NCBI GenBank assembly: GCA_025266875.1
Contig: JALLLT010000024.1
Span: forward strand, 62,001 to 126,000
DNA from: Fennellomyces sp. T-0311
Lineage: Eukaryota > Mucoromycota > Mucoromycetes > Mucorales > Lichtheimiaceae
Length of the DNA: 64,000 nucleotides
Reading direction: 5' to 3'
The number at the start of each line of letters is the position of its first letter. Position 1 is the stretch's first letter. Under the pieces are notes generated by a model. It was not told where the DNA came from. It was given only the letters and a program-made list of their open reading frames with translations, and did no database searches. The translations under genes were made by a program, and so were the position numbers. Positions 31,595 to 44,276 of this stretch are shown here, piece by piece.

Positions 31595-33153
31595 TCATGT
31601 CCTTTTTTGATATGCACGTTCATGTTCGGTACGTTTCCGCTTCAGTTTGCATTTACGACACATGCATGTTCCGTCGCTTAGATCAGTTTCAGAATCGGTG
31701 GAGCTCACCTGCATCCTCCTCTTCTTTCCACTGTATTTGTTGGATGAACCATCACTATCATCACTGCTGCTACTGGTTGAGCTGCTGCTGCTACTGCTAC
31801 CGCTGCTGCTAGGAGGGATCTGTGGGACATATTGTAAGCACTCTAGTCGCTTGGCAAGATCACCATAAGTTTCTGGATTTTTAGTCCCTAATTCTTGTAT
31901 TTTTCGGTATAACTTGGCTCCTAGCTTTGGTCGGCTGTGTCGCGTATTAAGGTACACATGCTCAGCATTGGTTGGAGAACAGAAGTTCTGTGTTACTGCA
32001 AAAGTCATGTCTGATGTGGATACCAGTTTAGTATCTGTTAATTTGATGACATCTGGCCGCTAGACATACCTAGATTCATAACAACATGTGCCCAGCCACC
32101 AGGTACAAAAATAGTCTCACCAGGCCGTTGAAGAACTTGCACCATCCCCAGTTTTTCGCCTAGCGTTCGGTTGTCATAGGGATCGTCGCGCTTTTGGAAT
32201 TTCGGAAACACCGTGCTGAACCATGAAACTGCTTCGTGATCATAGGGCTTCATCGGAGGATCAACTATGTCCTTGGGAGTGCCTGGGGGAAACAAGCACC
32301 AGCGCTTATGTCCCTTGAGCAACGCATTCCATGCTGACGTGCCTAGCGGATCTGTGTGGATACTGATGCCCGAGTCAGATACATATCGGTTTTGCAAATC
32401 ACCATTCTATTTACCCAGTACCACTACGTGCACCACCAATGACCAGCCATCGATAGGGTGGACGACGGCGCTGGCCTGTTAGCTGGAACAGATCGTCAGA
32501 AAAGTACTCTGGCACATCGTAATCGCCAAGCAAAGTATTTGGTTGTCGATCGCGTTTCTTTTTCCGTCGATCCTTGTAAAAGCCGCTATCAAAGATATAC
32601 AGCGGCGAGTCGTCTTGCTGGCCGTCGGTCTCGGAGTAACGCAAAAAGTGCTTCATTTTCAAGTATACATTGTTGTCGTCGTCGTCTTCGCCGATTTTCA
32701 ACAGATGCGAGCCGTAATTCTCGAGGAAATACTATTTTTGGATTTAGTTTATAAATAAGGAAAAAACAAAGCCATACCTTGTCGTCCCAATATGTGCTTG
32801 CGCGCCATCGATCTGTCAAGTGCGTAATGACAACTGGCCGGTTCGGTTCTTCATACTGTTCAATAAACTGGGTTTTAGATGTCGACCGAGCATCAATCCG
32901 CGGTACAACATCGACGTAAGGACTAATCCAGTAGTCCTGCCGATGAAACTTCCATTTGTCCCAAGCGAACAGATCAAGTTCTAAACTTGGCTTAATAAGT
33001 CTTTTGTTTCACTTCAAAAGCTAGTGTACCGAGATTACCTGATCGGGCCTTGGTTTTTGCTCGTCGTATTTTACGTTCATATCGACTCCCTTTCGATTCT
33101 TTTGATTTCGATCGTTTCATGGGCGATCCGTCTTGTCTGCTTTTCGACGGCAT
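31595..33153 (-). CDS. JMJD6-like JmjC dioxygenase
   Basis: A nuclear Fe(II)/2-oxoglutarate oxygenase; JMJD6 homologues hydroxylate lysines of splicing proteins. Five exons, 33039-33153, 32778-32980, 32415-32731, 32070-32362 and 31595-32010, give 447 residues in phase. The N-terminus is basic (KRSKSKESKGSR), followed by LDLFAWDKW, MKHFLRYSE, DDSPLYIFDSGF and RRPPYRW. The iron site is visible as H-x-D in GIHTDPLGTSAWN and the distal His in PGGWAHVV; GHKRWCLFPP and NLDMTFAVTQNF complete the JMJD6 signature. The C-terminal tail holds a long Ser-rich acidic stretch (about residues 355-385) and a CRKCKLKRKR basic cluster, comparable to the poly-Ser tail of animal JMJD6. Start ATG 33153 is the first in-frame Met; a second Met at 33120 is possible. 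Confidence 0.92.
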
Positions 33154-33264
33154 GGAGACCACAGGTAAGCCTTTTTTGTTTCGAAAAGAAAGAAAAAAAG
33201 TAAGTCCCGCAGTGGCCTGATTTTTAAGTGCGGGAAAAATGCATTAATGCTGCTGCAAAACATA

Positions 33265-33456
33265 TTATGTCCAGACGTGCTTAACAGACTGCTTATAATG
33301 AGTATAATCAGCTCCGGTGCCTAATATATACACGTCTTCCTTCCCTACTCGGCGATTATACAGTGCTTTGAACATGTTGAAGAATTTGGTATACTCGATG
33401 TCCCAGGACCCTCGGATCATCATCCGCGCCTTTTCAACCGGGAACCTTCCCCGCAC
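33265..33456 (-). other. Short unrecognised coding-like segment (stop at 33265)
   Basis: A minus-strand frame of about 60 codons without an ATG at its start, containing MIRGSWDIEYTKFFNMF and a YILGTGADYTHY segment, ends just downstream of the JMJD6-like gene. Composition looks protein-like, but there is no promoter, no domain and no clear splice acceptor upstream. It may be the last exon of a lost gene or a transposon remnant. Confidence 0.25.
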
Positions 33457-36400
33457 TTGCTTTTGCTATTTTGTCACCAACCCAGTTGATTAGCCGTTGA
33501 ATAATCATATTTGCTATAGGTTTAAAAGTTTTTCACGAACTACTGCTATGTATTGATCCAAGATTGCTGCACGCTGACAACAGTATCTTAGCAATAGTAT
33601 ACTTATGTCAACATGCTTACATTTAAATGTAGCATATTCTCCTTAAACTGGTTAGTGTCCACTTTATGATACATGTATACGTGATAGCTAAGGGCGACTG
33701 ACAAAGCATCATCTACAACTTACGTATTCGAATGAAAAGTTTATAGGCTTTACAAGCAGATCGATAAACAATATATACTACTGTAAAGTATGTCAACTAT
33801 TTGGCGTACACACACTACTCCTGGAATTAAAGTCGAACACAATACATTCCAATACTTACTTACGAATTCCATCAATTGTAAATCGAGGACGTTGCTAATG
33901 GCAGATGTTCACCGTATTTCTTCAGGACTCTTTCCACATCAGCTGGGAACAAAGAGAAAAAATATGCCTTTGTAAACTTTTAATGCAATTTAGGAAAAAT
34001 GGATGTTCTGGTTTTTTTTTTTTGGCGTGCCCATGTGATCCTCTAATCGCTAGAATTCGATCATTTTTAATCACTGCTCATAATGTTTATTGTCCATGAT
34101 ACGAATACAAAGATACACTGATTATATAGGTGCAGAAAAATACCTTTCAATCACGTTCTTATGCCGTGTGGGCGTTTGTCAAGACGCAAACTTTCAAGTT
34201 TTGCAATTTGCTCGAAAAGTTAAGAGCGTGTATGAAAAATTGGTATACCTCACTCAAAGCTCGACCCTCACTGGCTAAAGTCGACATGTCCTCTTCGAAA
34301 GTCGACATGTCTGTTTTGAAAAAAATTGAGTCTTGTTCACAGCGTTTTTTCGAAAATCATGGCAGCCAATGGATAGTAAATTAACCAACGACCTTCTGCA
34401 ACTGACACGGTCAAGGGAGTTTGGAGCTCTACGTACAAAAAGAGTTTTGGGCACTCAGAAAGGTAATTGGCCTCCGTCTATGGCGTGCTGATGGACTACC
34501 TTTTGCTGTAATTCGGTCCCAAAGAATGCTAGCGCTACAAATTAACGTTCATGTTTTGACTACCACATACACAAGCTTAAAGAGCCTCTACTTGGTACTA
34601 TTCTTGAAATTCTCTACAAATATAGCGATACATGAAAGTGATCCAATCGATGAATCAGTGTTAATATCAGTTCAAAACCTATAATCATCGCGGTATAAGA
34701 GCCCACAACCTGTAATTCTCTACTTCTTAGTTGCTTTGCCTCCAGCTATTCATCCTTTATCCATTTTTTGCATAATACGCTTCATTTCCCATGATTCCCC
34801 ACTTTTCACTTTTCCATTTTCGAAGTTTTTCAAATATATCGTATCTGAACCTTGCTTCTTGGCCAGGTTCAGCCAAAGTCGGCCTATTTTTCGCAATATC
34901 CCGGTCCCAAACTACTGTTAGGTTATCTCTGGCTCTGGAAACTACAGTCTACAAGGTCGCTTAGAATTGTTAAACCTTATTCGTTCGTGTAAACCGAGAA
35001 ATGAATCTTCCGTCCAGAATATGAGATCTTGTACCGAAACAAATCCTTTACTAGAACAGGAATCAAGTTCGTGCTTGGTACGTTTATCCAAAATAGCATA
35101 AGATTTAAGAAACATATACTGTAGTTAGGAGTGTGGAAAAGTATGAATAGAGCGTTCGTAGTATCACTAAACTACAGCTTCTCTACTAAACTTCACTTTT
35201 AGCCTTTTCTCTTTTGAAGTCCATTTAACTTTCTTATCAAGGACCAGAACCTAAGATAGTTCTGGTCCATTTGAGAACCGTATTATTAGATAGAAGCAAT
35301 CGTAATATCCAATTTGTGGATATTACTGCAGTTGGCAAATCTGATTATAAGACAAAGCTCACGAACTCCTGTGGTTCACTTTAATTAGCCTTTAGGTCGC
35401 CAACATTTATTTAAAGCTCATTTAGACAAGCCGTTCTTGTCAATTTTCCGTTGTATCCCAACGGATACAGAAACGATATAACACTACGCAAGAAACACAA
35501 ACTAAACTATTCCGTATTGATCCTCAATGAGGTTATTCATTGTAATAGACTAAGCATACCCTCACCAAACTCGATTTTCTTGTACCTCGGTAAAGGACGA
35601 AAACCACCTACTCTAAATAAACTTTTCTGCGCCACCGCTTTGACTAACTGCTCGCATCATTGAATTCGCCTTTGAATTTTTTTTTTACAAAAGTTACTAA
35701 TGCATCAAGGAAATTCAACCACTAAATCAGTTTCTATTCAACGAAAGACTATGAAGATGATTTTCCAAGGTACTAGCCCTGAATAACGCTAGAGACACCC
35801 AACAGTTGTATGAAGCACATAGCTTAGGCCATCAGTTATAAAAGTTGGAACACACTTTAACCTATAGCAATGTAGTACAAAGCTCATTTATAAGTAGAAA
35901 ATTAAATTCCTTTCAAGTAAACTTTTCCCTCCACCGTTATTTTATGCTGTTATCATCACTGGATGCGTCTATAACTTCTCTACAAAGCCCACCTGTATAT
36001 GAAGGAGATTCAATACCTGGTTAAGCTAGTAAAGGTACTTAAAAGTTCCTGATGCATTCTGCTGCTAGCTCAAATGAGGAACGTAAAATGCTAGTACTTT
36101 TACTCTCAACAAGCTCTGTATGTTTCTTTAGAGGCCAATTTACCCATAAATTGGGTTCATTGGCGTAGGGATACCTTTGAATTGCTATAACTGGTTTGGA
36201 AAGCAACCAATTTTCACTTTTTGGCGTTAATCTCACTGGTCATACCCGGTGGTCTTCATATTTGACTTTCTATGCATCTTAACCCTCATTTATACTATTT
36301 TTCATACTAAATAATTGCTTAAAGTGTTCGCTGACCTGCAAAACATAATTAGAGATGACACCTGTCTACTCTCTAAGATAACTTTCCATTCAGTCGCATG

Positions 36401-37975
36401 CTAGACTAGCTTTAAAGACCATCGGATCTGCTTTTAGTTTTTCTACAGAATCCCGTACTGATGAAGTAATTCCAATAACTACATGAGCCCGCAAACGCAT
36501 CTATCGTATTTACTTACCTTTAACTAGTCATTTTACTCAATTGCTCCTTCGACTAGCCACCCGTACCACTTGATGTGTGTTTGTTTTTTCTACAATTTGT
36601 TCTTATACATTAAATTAATCCAGTCATGGCTGAGTTAACAAAGGTGTCTCTAGTCAATACATGTTAGACTTTTTTCTTATTCATCTAGCGATTAAGTTCC
36701 TTGCTATGCATGCACTGTTTGTAGGAAAGTGTAAAGAACAGCGACCACTGGTAAATAATCAACTGTAAAAGTGGCAACAGAGAAGAAGTTTGCTTGGAAA
36801 AGATGTAACTTTTGGCATTTAAGTGAGATTTTCAATGAATTTATGAGTTGTAAGAGCTTGGTTTAATATATGTATACATGGTCAAAGCTATATGTTTATG
36901 GAGCTGTTGCGTTTGTGGATCTAGCGTTATTTAGGATCGAGTTATGACTAAAAACAAGTCTGCTTCTGCTAAACACGAATAGACCAAAAAAATTGAAATG
37001 GAAGAAGCCAGAGGCGGAAAGTACGAAATGAAATTTCAGAGCAAGAAGAGCATATGAAATGAAAAAGATACAATAGTGAGTGACGTCGAAAAAGCCAAAA
37101 AAACCAAAGGTCAGTACCTTGGGAAATCACTCTGAAAATCTTTTCGTTGAATACGTAGACACGGATCCAGACATCGGATTCTTCCTATGTATTAGCACTT
37201 TTTGAAGAGAATTCAAGCACAGATTCAGTGATGTTAGCAGTTAGTCAGTCCAGCGATGCGGGAAAAGTTTATTTTAAGAAGTGTAATTTTCACCTTTCCT
37301 CGAGATATAAGAATATTTTATTAGATGGTAGTCTATTTTGTATTTAGTAATGAATGGTACTGTCAAAGGGCAATACGGGAAACTTTAGTTGTACTGGTAG
37401 CGTAATTTAGAATCGAGATATGGTAAAAAATATGTCAACCTTAGAAAGGTTCGACCAAAAAGTAAAGCCTGAATACAACAAATTTGAAAAACATGGAAAA
37501 TGTAAAGTCAAAGTTGAAAAGCGCATAGGAAACGGAATATAATATATATAAAAAGGACTATGTAATCATCTTTGAATACATATTTCAGCGGAAAAGCTCT
37601 ATTATCATAGTGATTGTCTTGTAACCCTGACAACCCGGTCTACGGTCATTACGCCCAGAAATGTACGCATGTACATGCTTCGCAGATTGTTTGGGTTGTA
37701 CATACGTATGATATTATCACTACGTAAATATGTATCCAGTATCTATATTTTCCGGTGGTGCAAATTCTAATCCTTACATATAAAGCCATGCTCCTTTATA
37801 TTTGCAGCATTGATGGACGATAAAGCTTGATTCATTATTAATGACTTCAGTTATATCATTGTATACAGATTATATCCTTGCTTATGTTTAAAAAAGCAAA
37901 TCATTTGCCCCCCTCCCCCCGCCACCAATGCCTTACTAAACCGATACTTGTATTTGCATAAAACACCATAGCCTA
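33457..37975. other. AT-rich gene desert
   Basis: About 4.5 kb with no gene I can support: ORFs are under 90 codons, with no domain, and stops occur at random-sequence frequency. A weak, diverged direct duplication is visible between about 36920-37010 and 37390-37470 (shared GCGT(T/A)ATTTAG(G/A)ATCGAG...CGA...GACCAAAAA). A C-run (37908-37922) lies near the end. Confidence 0.45.
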
Positions 37976-38137
37976 CACTGCAAAAAATTTCGATGGTTAA
38001 AACCGGTTACAGTGGTTAAACATAAGCTTTTTAACCACTTGTACTACCATTTTTGGTGACTCGAGCGGTTAAAAAGCTTATGTTTAACCACTTCAAAAAA
38101 ATTATTCACCAAAATTCACCAAAAATTATTTGCAGTA
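37976..38137. repeat. Palindromic MITE-like element, copy 1 (CACTGCAAA ends)
   Basis: About 162 bp with inverted ends CACTGCAAA and TTTGCAGT(A) and a strong inner inverted repeat: GTGGTTAAACATAAGC (about 38012) against its complement at about 38080-38095, each continuing through TTTTTAACC. Flanks CTA on both sides are a possible 3-bp target duplication. A second copy lies at 44277-44439. It has no coding capacity. Confidence 0.65.
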
Positions 38138-38185
38138 CTAGTAGTAGGGCTTTTCCATGAAAATTCTGCTTGCTTTATTATGCGT

Positions 38186-38521
38186 CTAGATATTTTTCGC
38201 TCCATCAAGGGAATCGTCTTTCGGGAAACACTTGTGCCGCAAGTGCATTCTTTTGATACAACATGCTCCGAACATAACTGTAGATCCTGAGGCACGACTT
38301 ATATCTGTAAAATTCTCAGTTATGATGCAGTAGTCTCCGTTCCAGACGCCCTCGGCCAATTCACAGCAATCTTTCGATGGTCTCAAGGCTGCTGAACTGT
38401 TCCCATACTTTCAATCTCTGCAAGCGCATATATCGGTTGAAGTGTTCTTGCTATCGGATGCAACCAGACTTGCTATAGCCAACATCAATGCGATAATGGG
38501 AATGGGTAGTAAAGACCGCAT
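38186..38521 (-). pseudogene. Small secreted Cys-rich protein gene with in-frame TGA
   Basis: ATG 38521 opens a typical signal peptide (MRSLLPIPIIALMLAIASLVAS), then a Cys-x-Cys pair. At codon 37 (38411-38413) there is an in-frame TGA, after which the same frame runs 74 more codons with a CC, C, CC, C pattern, giving eight Cys in all. A TATA box lies 50 bp upstream of the ATG. Reading through would give 111 residues, the size of many secreted fungal Cys-rich proteins. Either it is a recent nonsense pseudogene, or a 57-nt in-frame segment (GTTGCATCC...GATTGAAAG, 38408-38464) is spliced out, which would remove the stop but also the signal-peptide end and two Cys. The family is not recognised. 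Confidence 0.55.
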
Positions 38522-38570
38522 ATTGCAAGTCAATTTTGTTACCGAATAATGTAGCTTTTTCTATGGATTA

Positions 38571-38580
38571 CTTATATATA
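38571..38580 (-). promoter_or_regulatory. TATA box of the secreted Cys-rich gene
   Basis: TATATATAAG on the minus strand, 50 bp upstream of ATG 38521, supporting the chosen start. Confidence 0.5.
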
Positions 38581-39799
38581 GAAAAGGCGAGTTTCTGCAG
38601 GAGCTATTTTGTATTTATTTCTTAAGCATGTTTATAAAGTTCATGAATTTCCTCCTTGACTACATTTTTGAATATCAACAGCGTTGTCATGTTATCTGAC
38701 GTCCTCTTTCTTAGGGATCTGCACCATGCATTATGTTATGGTTTTAGCCCATGTTCTTTTGCAATCTATGCATAGAGCTGTACAGCCGGATAAGATGCGA
38801 GAATGGAAATGCAGGAAATGGTGATGATGATGCGTGGGCGCTTATGAAAACGCCCGCAGCTTACGCATAAATGCTATCTGTGCTGTTTTTGATGTCATAG
38901 AATCCTTAGTGCATTATCTAATTAATAGTAATGCCGTCGCGTGATATATAGTCATTATTCCTTATGGCTATTTCTTCATTTATTGTCCAGACCCAAGTAT
39001 CTGGATGATCAGCGGTGCACTATTACCCGGTATTCCTCCGCCACCACCAAAAAAGTAGTAGTCAAGAGATCAACAGCAAATAGAAAGTTACTTACCACTG
39101 CCATGGCTATATACTCGCAATACTATATGAGAAATTTGCTACCGTACGAGCAATTCAAAGGAGACGGTGAGGATAGCATAGACAGTATTTAACGATACTT
39201 CGTGTTGCTTGACGACATATTTCTTTACTCTTTCATATGCCTGTGTCATCATCCCCTGAAACTAGTCTTACACATCCGTCTATTTTTTTTAATTTCATAT
39301 TTACATAACCTCACAACTTCAATACATATAATTACAGCCGATACTGTAATGTAGATAGGAAGAAAGGAAAAACACACGTCCCAATAGTCATTCCGAGATG
39401 TCGCACAGTTTGTAACACACTAATGCGTGCATGGCATAATTCGATGGGTTATCACAGAATAGTCAATGCATGTGTATGTCGGGAGAAACGTAGTAGGCTC
39501 TCATCTGCCAAGTTATCTTTGATCCCGGAGCTCAATAATAGTTTCAGAAACAGGCTTGTGATAGTTCTTGATCATTTCAATGTGTGTGCTCACGCGTGTC
39601 AGCTTTAAGGACTGGCGGGATTCAGCCAAAAGCGACTACTACGTATGAAACAGGAAAGGAATGTACTTTCCATTCACATGGTCATATTTGCCACTATAAC
39701 CATTGAAAAATTAATCGACAAGCTCGATCAATTTGTCAAGATCAATTGCCATAGAAACATGCAAGTAACATGTTTACCGTAATAAATAATTACCTTAAC
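38581..39799. other. Intergenic, no gene seen
   Basis: About 1.2 kb of AT-rich DNA. Short ORFs at 38941-39192 and 39423-39608 have no recognisable features. Confidence 0.35.
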
Positions 39800-40500
39800 A
39801 TGGCCACCAGTCCTAAGTATGGAGATTTTGTCGGACAGCACCAGGAAACGATACTGGAAGCGCTTGAGCTTGGGCTGTTGTTGGAGGATACGGTGTATCC
39901 GTGGTATCAAGAGGCGGCAAAAGAAAAAGCACCCTTTCGTTTGTATCCGTGTCTCTGACCATAGCTTCACTGCTTAATACGTCTTTTTTTTGCTACTTTA
40001 GGTCACCCTAACTGATCCAAGTGATATAAGAGGGAGTTACATATCCGTCTATAAATGAACGCATTCAAAAACTAAAGCAACGTACCTAGTCATTTCGTGC
40101 TCACACTGAAGATGGATACAATACATCAGTACCCAGCTTAAGCACAGTATCGTCAACACGTAAAATTGGAAATCCTGCTACCGGTCGAATACATATTCGA
40201 AGAATTGGATAGAAAGAACACACAAACCTAAGTACAGGAAAAACCGTTGAAGAGGTAATGAAAAAAAGCGGCGTTAGGTTGTACTCACGAAGCGTAAGAC
40301 ATTTGGATAGAGTGCCCCTTATCAGCCATATTACTCACAGTTAATGTAGCCCGGATTACTCGCTGATACTTGACAGCAGCGATCCGATATGGACGGAAGA
40401 TGACTATTTCACCAAGGATGAGATGGGTGAGATCATCCGACATAATGCTCCTAAAGATAAACCATTAGCGGGTGAGGTTGCTTCGTACATATATGAATAA
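39800..40500 (+). pseudogene. Unrecognised coding-like region, probably a decayed multi-exon gene
   Basis: Several plus-strand segments look protein-coding: ATG 39800 with MATSPKYGDFVGQHQETI and 35 more codons; a segment near 40094-40215 (FRAHTEDGYNTS...); a helix-like KTVEEVMKKSGVRLYSRSV (about 40242-40300); and a final DYSLILDSSDPIWTEDDYF segment (about 40354) that runs to TAA at 40500. They are in different frames or separated by stops and lack convincing splice pairs throughout. It may be a real gene with introns I cannot fix, or a decayed gene. No family recognised. Confidence 0.3.
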
Positions 40501-41099
40501 TACCTAGAAAAGGTACGCTTGGAAATAGCACAGATAAATATATGTCATAGTAACGTATTGTATTGTCACGTGTAATGTTTGGAGACTTCTCTTTTTCTCC
40601 GGGTGTCCACTCACAGGTTTTTGACCTTCTTTCCTTTTTGACCTGTCTCTTTATTTTTCACGATACGACTTTCTTTTATATCGACGCTAACAATACGCTA
40701 ACTCTTTAGTCTGGTGCTGAGAACGGAAGAATGGAAAAATGGATGGGGAGGAATTGTGCAATCGGAGTCGGTTTAAAATATTATCTGTGGGAAGGTGGCA
40801 TAGGCGACATATAAAGGAAAACTTGGCTGCTAAGGTAGTGATACAATGCTAATTTATATGACAGTCGAATTGAAGGACTAATATACGTGCAATTGATCTA
40901 AAATGTAGTGCATTTCGAAAGGAATGGAATGGAAAAAGGTAATAAAGTACTTAGGTGCGAGGCCGGAAAGAAACTAACACGGCGAATAATGCCTGTGTCA
41001 GTATAATTAGGATACCATCAACAAGGTATTCGACCAATTAAAGTGCCAAATCTTCATCCAATGTGAGAACAAGATCTGTACTGGTTTCAGAGTTCATTC
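40501..41099. other. Intergenic, no gene seen
   Basis: About 600 bp; a pyrimidine-rich stretch at 40585-40680. Nothing else recognised. Confidence 0.3.
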
Positions 41100-41880
41100 A
41101 TGGATACGCTTTCAATGGTCCCACGTAACTATTGTGATGTGGTAAACCCAGCAGATACAGATTTCTTGAACAAGGTGTGGATTCTGATCGAAAACGTTTC
41201 GATCCAACAGAATTCAACTTCCGCAGGTGAGCTATTGATTTTCTTTACGCGCATGGCTGGCTTAATATTTTTATTGCAGTGGTACATTAGAGTGTCCTGA
41301 TTTACCTGATGAGCAGAGCTTTTGAGCGCGACTATTCCGAGTGTGATCCATTTAGTTGAAAAGTGTTGTAATGTGTGTGATCCATTTACCCGAGCGTTTT
41401 GCTTTAATAAAACCCAAACGGGTCAAAAGTTTGGATTCATCGAACTAGGAAGATACGACGCAGAGACTATTAAGATGCACAGCAAAAGAAAAATGATACA
41501 CTTAAAAGCACTCCGATACCCTTGCTGATCTCGCCATCGGAACGCACACTGATATTCATAGGATCATCGTTGTTGGCTTCGTTTACACAGGTCTGTGGTT
41601 ATTAGATGTCAATACAACCTGTTATTGACACGAGCATTAAATATTCAGGTTTCAAATCAGGGCTTTCGTCATGAATTGTCCTGCGGGAAGCGTGTACAGA
41701 TTACTAGCGCTCAGTCCATTTACCTTCTCTGATTCGGAATCAAACCTTTCTGATCGATTAGTCGATATGGAGGATGGTGTTACGAGTCAAACAGATTTAT
41801 CGATCGCTTGGAGACAACGGTCAAAGAAACCGAGCCATATGTTCCTACGTCCAGGGACCCCACCAACGTCTCATCGTTAA
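41100..41880 (+). pseudogene. Decayed coding-like region, family not recognised
   Basis: ATG 41100 opens an exon-like frame (MDTLSMVPRNYCDVV...) ending at a GTGAGC donor at about 41226. After the apparent intron, coding-like stretches continue with frame changes: a FCFNKTQTGQKFGFIELGRYD segment (about 41400), a LADLAIGTHTDIHRIIVVGF segment (about 41525) and an open frame 41671-41880. The order and residue character suggest a single former protein broken by small indels. I do not recognise a domain with confidence. Confidence 0.3.
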
Positions 41881-43462
41881 AACCTTCGCTCCACGAAGTG
41901 AAGCGGCTATCGAAAGGCAACGAACAAGCAATGACACGTAAACCGAGTGTGAGAACCCAAGATTGATACTCTGTTTCGTCAATGTATTGATATTTTTGCT
42001 GTTCTATACCTACGTTCACAGTTTATATTCATCGTATACATTATTACCTATCCGTTTGACCAGCTCCTGACCCGACCAAATTCATCTACATATGTACTTC
42101 AAGGCAATAATGCTCATGTATCCTGCACCATGAGTAAGCATTATAAAAGGAATCAATAGGGAATGATCTGGATAAAGTGCTGAGAAACCGGTTTTGTAAT
42201 ACCATAGGAAAATAAAAGAAGGTTTTTAGGGAGTGAAATCGTGCATGGCACTGTGGTCGGTATTTCTATAGCCGATCTAGTACCTTTGCCCTATAACGAT
42301 AGGAAAGAAAGTTACCCTGAGAAAAAGCGACACGATGAAAGTAGCCGATCTCATTACCAAGAAACAATTTAAGCCATGATATCACTTACCGAGGTTGATG
42401 CGTATCATATTGTATAATAAGCCTAGCAATGACGGCACATGGCTGATGTGTCTAGTCCTATACTAAATATGGTAGCACCACCTTCCAAATTATTTGTAGA
42501 TCCTTAAACTAAACGTAGACTTGTTAACAAATTGACCCTACATATTTCAAAATAAAATCCACTTTGACTATAATTGACCGCACGGGAATACCGAGTCACA
42601 ACCCAGATCACAGAACAGATGAACAAAAGGCGATCCCACAAGCATTTTGAAATAAATTTAACAAGTTTGAAACCTGCAATGTATATAAAGAATACTTTTC
42701 CGTCATTTTCATAAAGTTTCGCATGGGTACTAGGGAGCCTATTTCCCCACAAGGAGGTATACATGAAATGAGCACAAATCAGAAGCTGGGTAAGCGCATG
42801 TACATATTATCAACGCATGAAAATCAAAACTAGGAGGAGGATCTCTTTCTGTATGTCATGCAACGTGAATCGGAAGGGGGTATCTCCATAGATATATATG
42901 CTTTCGGGTATTGAAGGTCCTAAAGATAGGTAAACCAAGGATAAAGACATAGGAGGTTATGGAGGGTTAACGTTAGCACGATCACTCGTCATCAGTCATT
43001 TTATTTTCCGAGTCTTGAGCAATGTGTGAACAACAAAAGCTTATCCACAAATTTAACTTAAAGTATCCAACGTGCAAAAACTAATAATCCAGCGTATCCC
43101 TGCGCACTGGACACTAGGTGGAAAGCACTTAATCCTAAAGTGATATATCGACCTGGATTATGGACCAGATCCCCGATCTAAGCAAATCGAACTGAACAAT
43201 GCGCAGTAATAATTACTTACCCTATAAAGCCAAGCTTATAACATAAGTTAACGCTAATTTCTTGAATCGTGACATGTTAAGTATCTAATTCTACTTGATT
43301 TAACCCACAATCGATAGCTGGGAGCTATTACTATATCGAATCACAGTAAGAGTATTTCCAAATGCTATTTTGGTTTGCCACTTTCGATTTTTCATTTTTC
43401 AAAATAGAAAACGCGCAGTAAAATAAACTTTTCTTGCTCCTGAACTTTACACTTCAATCGAA
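41881..43462. other. Intergenic with a dispersed-repeat segment
   Basis: About 1.6 kb. The part 42770-42960 (AGCACAAATCAGAAGC and ATGTCATGCAACGTGAATCG motifs) is shared with 49250-49450. The rest is AT-rich with no supported gene. Confidence 0.4.
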
Positions 43463-44187
43463 ATGGCTAAATCTAAGACCACTACTACGAAAAATACTTT
43501 GAATGGCAAATCCCACTCAACCCCTGGAGCTGGACAGGGCTCTTCTTCTTGTTACACTCGCATACTGCGTGGTTCTGGTTGGGAAAAAGGGAAGACGTGC
43601 ATCTTTGCATGGCTTGGATCCACGTGCCCACTGACACTATCAAGGGTACAGGCCAAGATAGCAATAAGCTATAGAAGGGTATCTACGACCACTTCCTTCT
43701 TTTGGGAGGCTCTGTTGAGAGACGCACTACCCCTGAAAGCCTCTACAGTCGTTTGCACCACGTCCAGGCAGCTGTTTCCTTGTTTTGTGGCATGATCTCG
43801 AACATTGAGAACGCTCGGGGTAAACCAGCGAGTGAGACAACCCCCTGATGGTGTGACTATACGGTAGACTCTTTATTATACTGATTAGTACCCACTATAT
43901 TTCTTTTTGGTGTCAAGATCGAGAAAGCCTCGGAAGAAGTTCAAGGCTACAGTGAAGAGCGAGTCAGCTTTCATGTACTGCTATGAAGTGCTGAAAGGCG
44001 AGAAAGAGTTTCACATTCGCTACAACAGCGTGAAAAATGACAAGCTTCCTGCTCCCGTGGATCGCCCCTAAGGCTGCAAGGCCGCCAAAAGGAAGGAAAA
44101 AGAAGCTTCGAGTAAGCGCAAGTTCGACGACAGCCGGAAACATTCGTCCGAATCGAGGAAAAGCAGCTCACGTTGAGCGAACAATGA
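43463..44187 (+). pseudogene. PIF/Harbinger Myb/NAM-associated partner protein, broken
   Basis: In a frame beginning near 43590 the sequence reads EDVHLCMAWIHVPTDTIKG and LYSRLHHVQAAVSLFCGMI, the layout of the Myb-like (NAM-associated) DNA-binding protein encoded next to PIF/Harbinger transposases. The ATG at 43463 is in another frame, so a frameshift lies near 43585. A TAG replaces the expected Trp codon at about 43675. A C-terminal SAFMYCYEVLKGEKEFH segment (about 43970) and a Lys/Arg/Ser-rich tail to about 44185 follow, with another stop at 44069. The gene is convergent with the transposase at 44.6-46.6 kb. Known partners bring transposase to the nucleus and terminal repeats; this copy cannot make a full protein. 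Confidence 0.6.
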
Positions 44188-44276
44188 TTCGCCCTTCAAG
44201 AAGCTATTGAGGAGGACGAATTTATGAGGACGAACTTAGACGATTTGGATGAGGTCACGCGTGAGTACTTTATGCG

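Noticed and set aside
36920..37480. Possible tandem duplication in the gene desert
   Set aside because: Only short similar blocks with poor alignment between them; too weak to list as a separate repeat feature.
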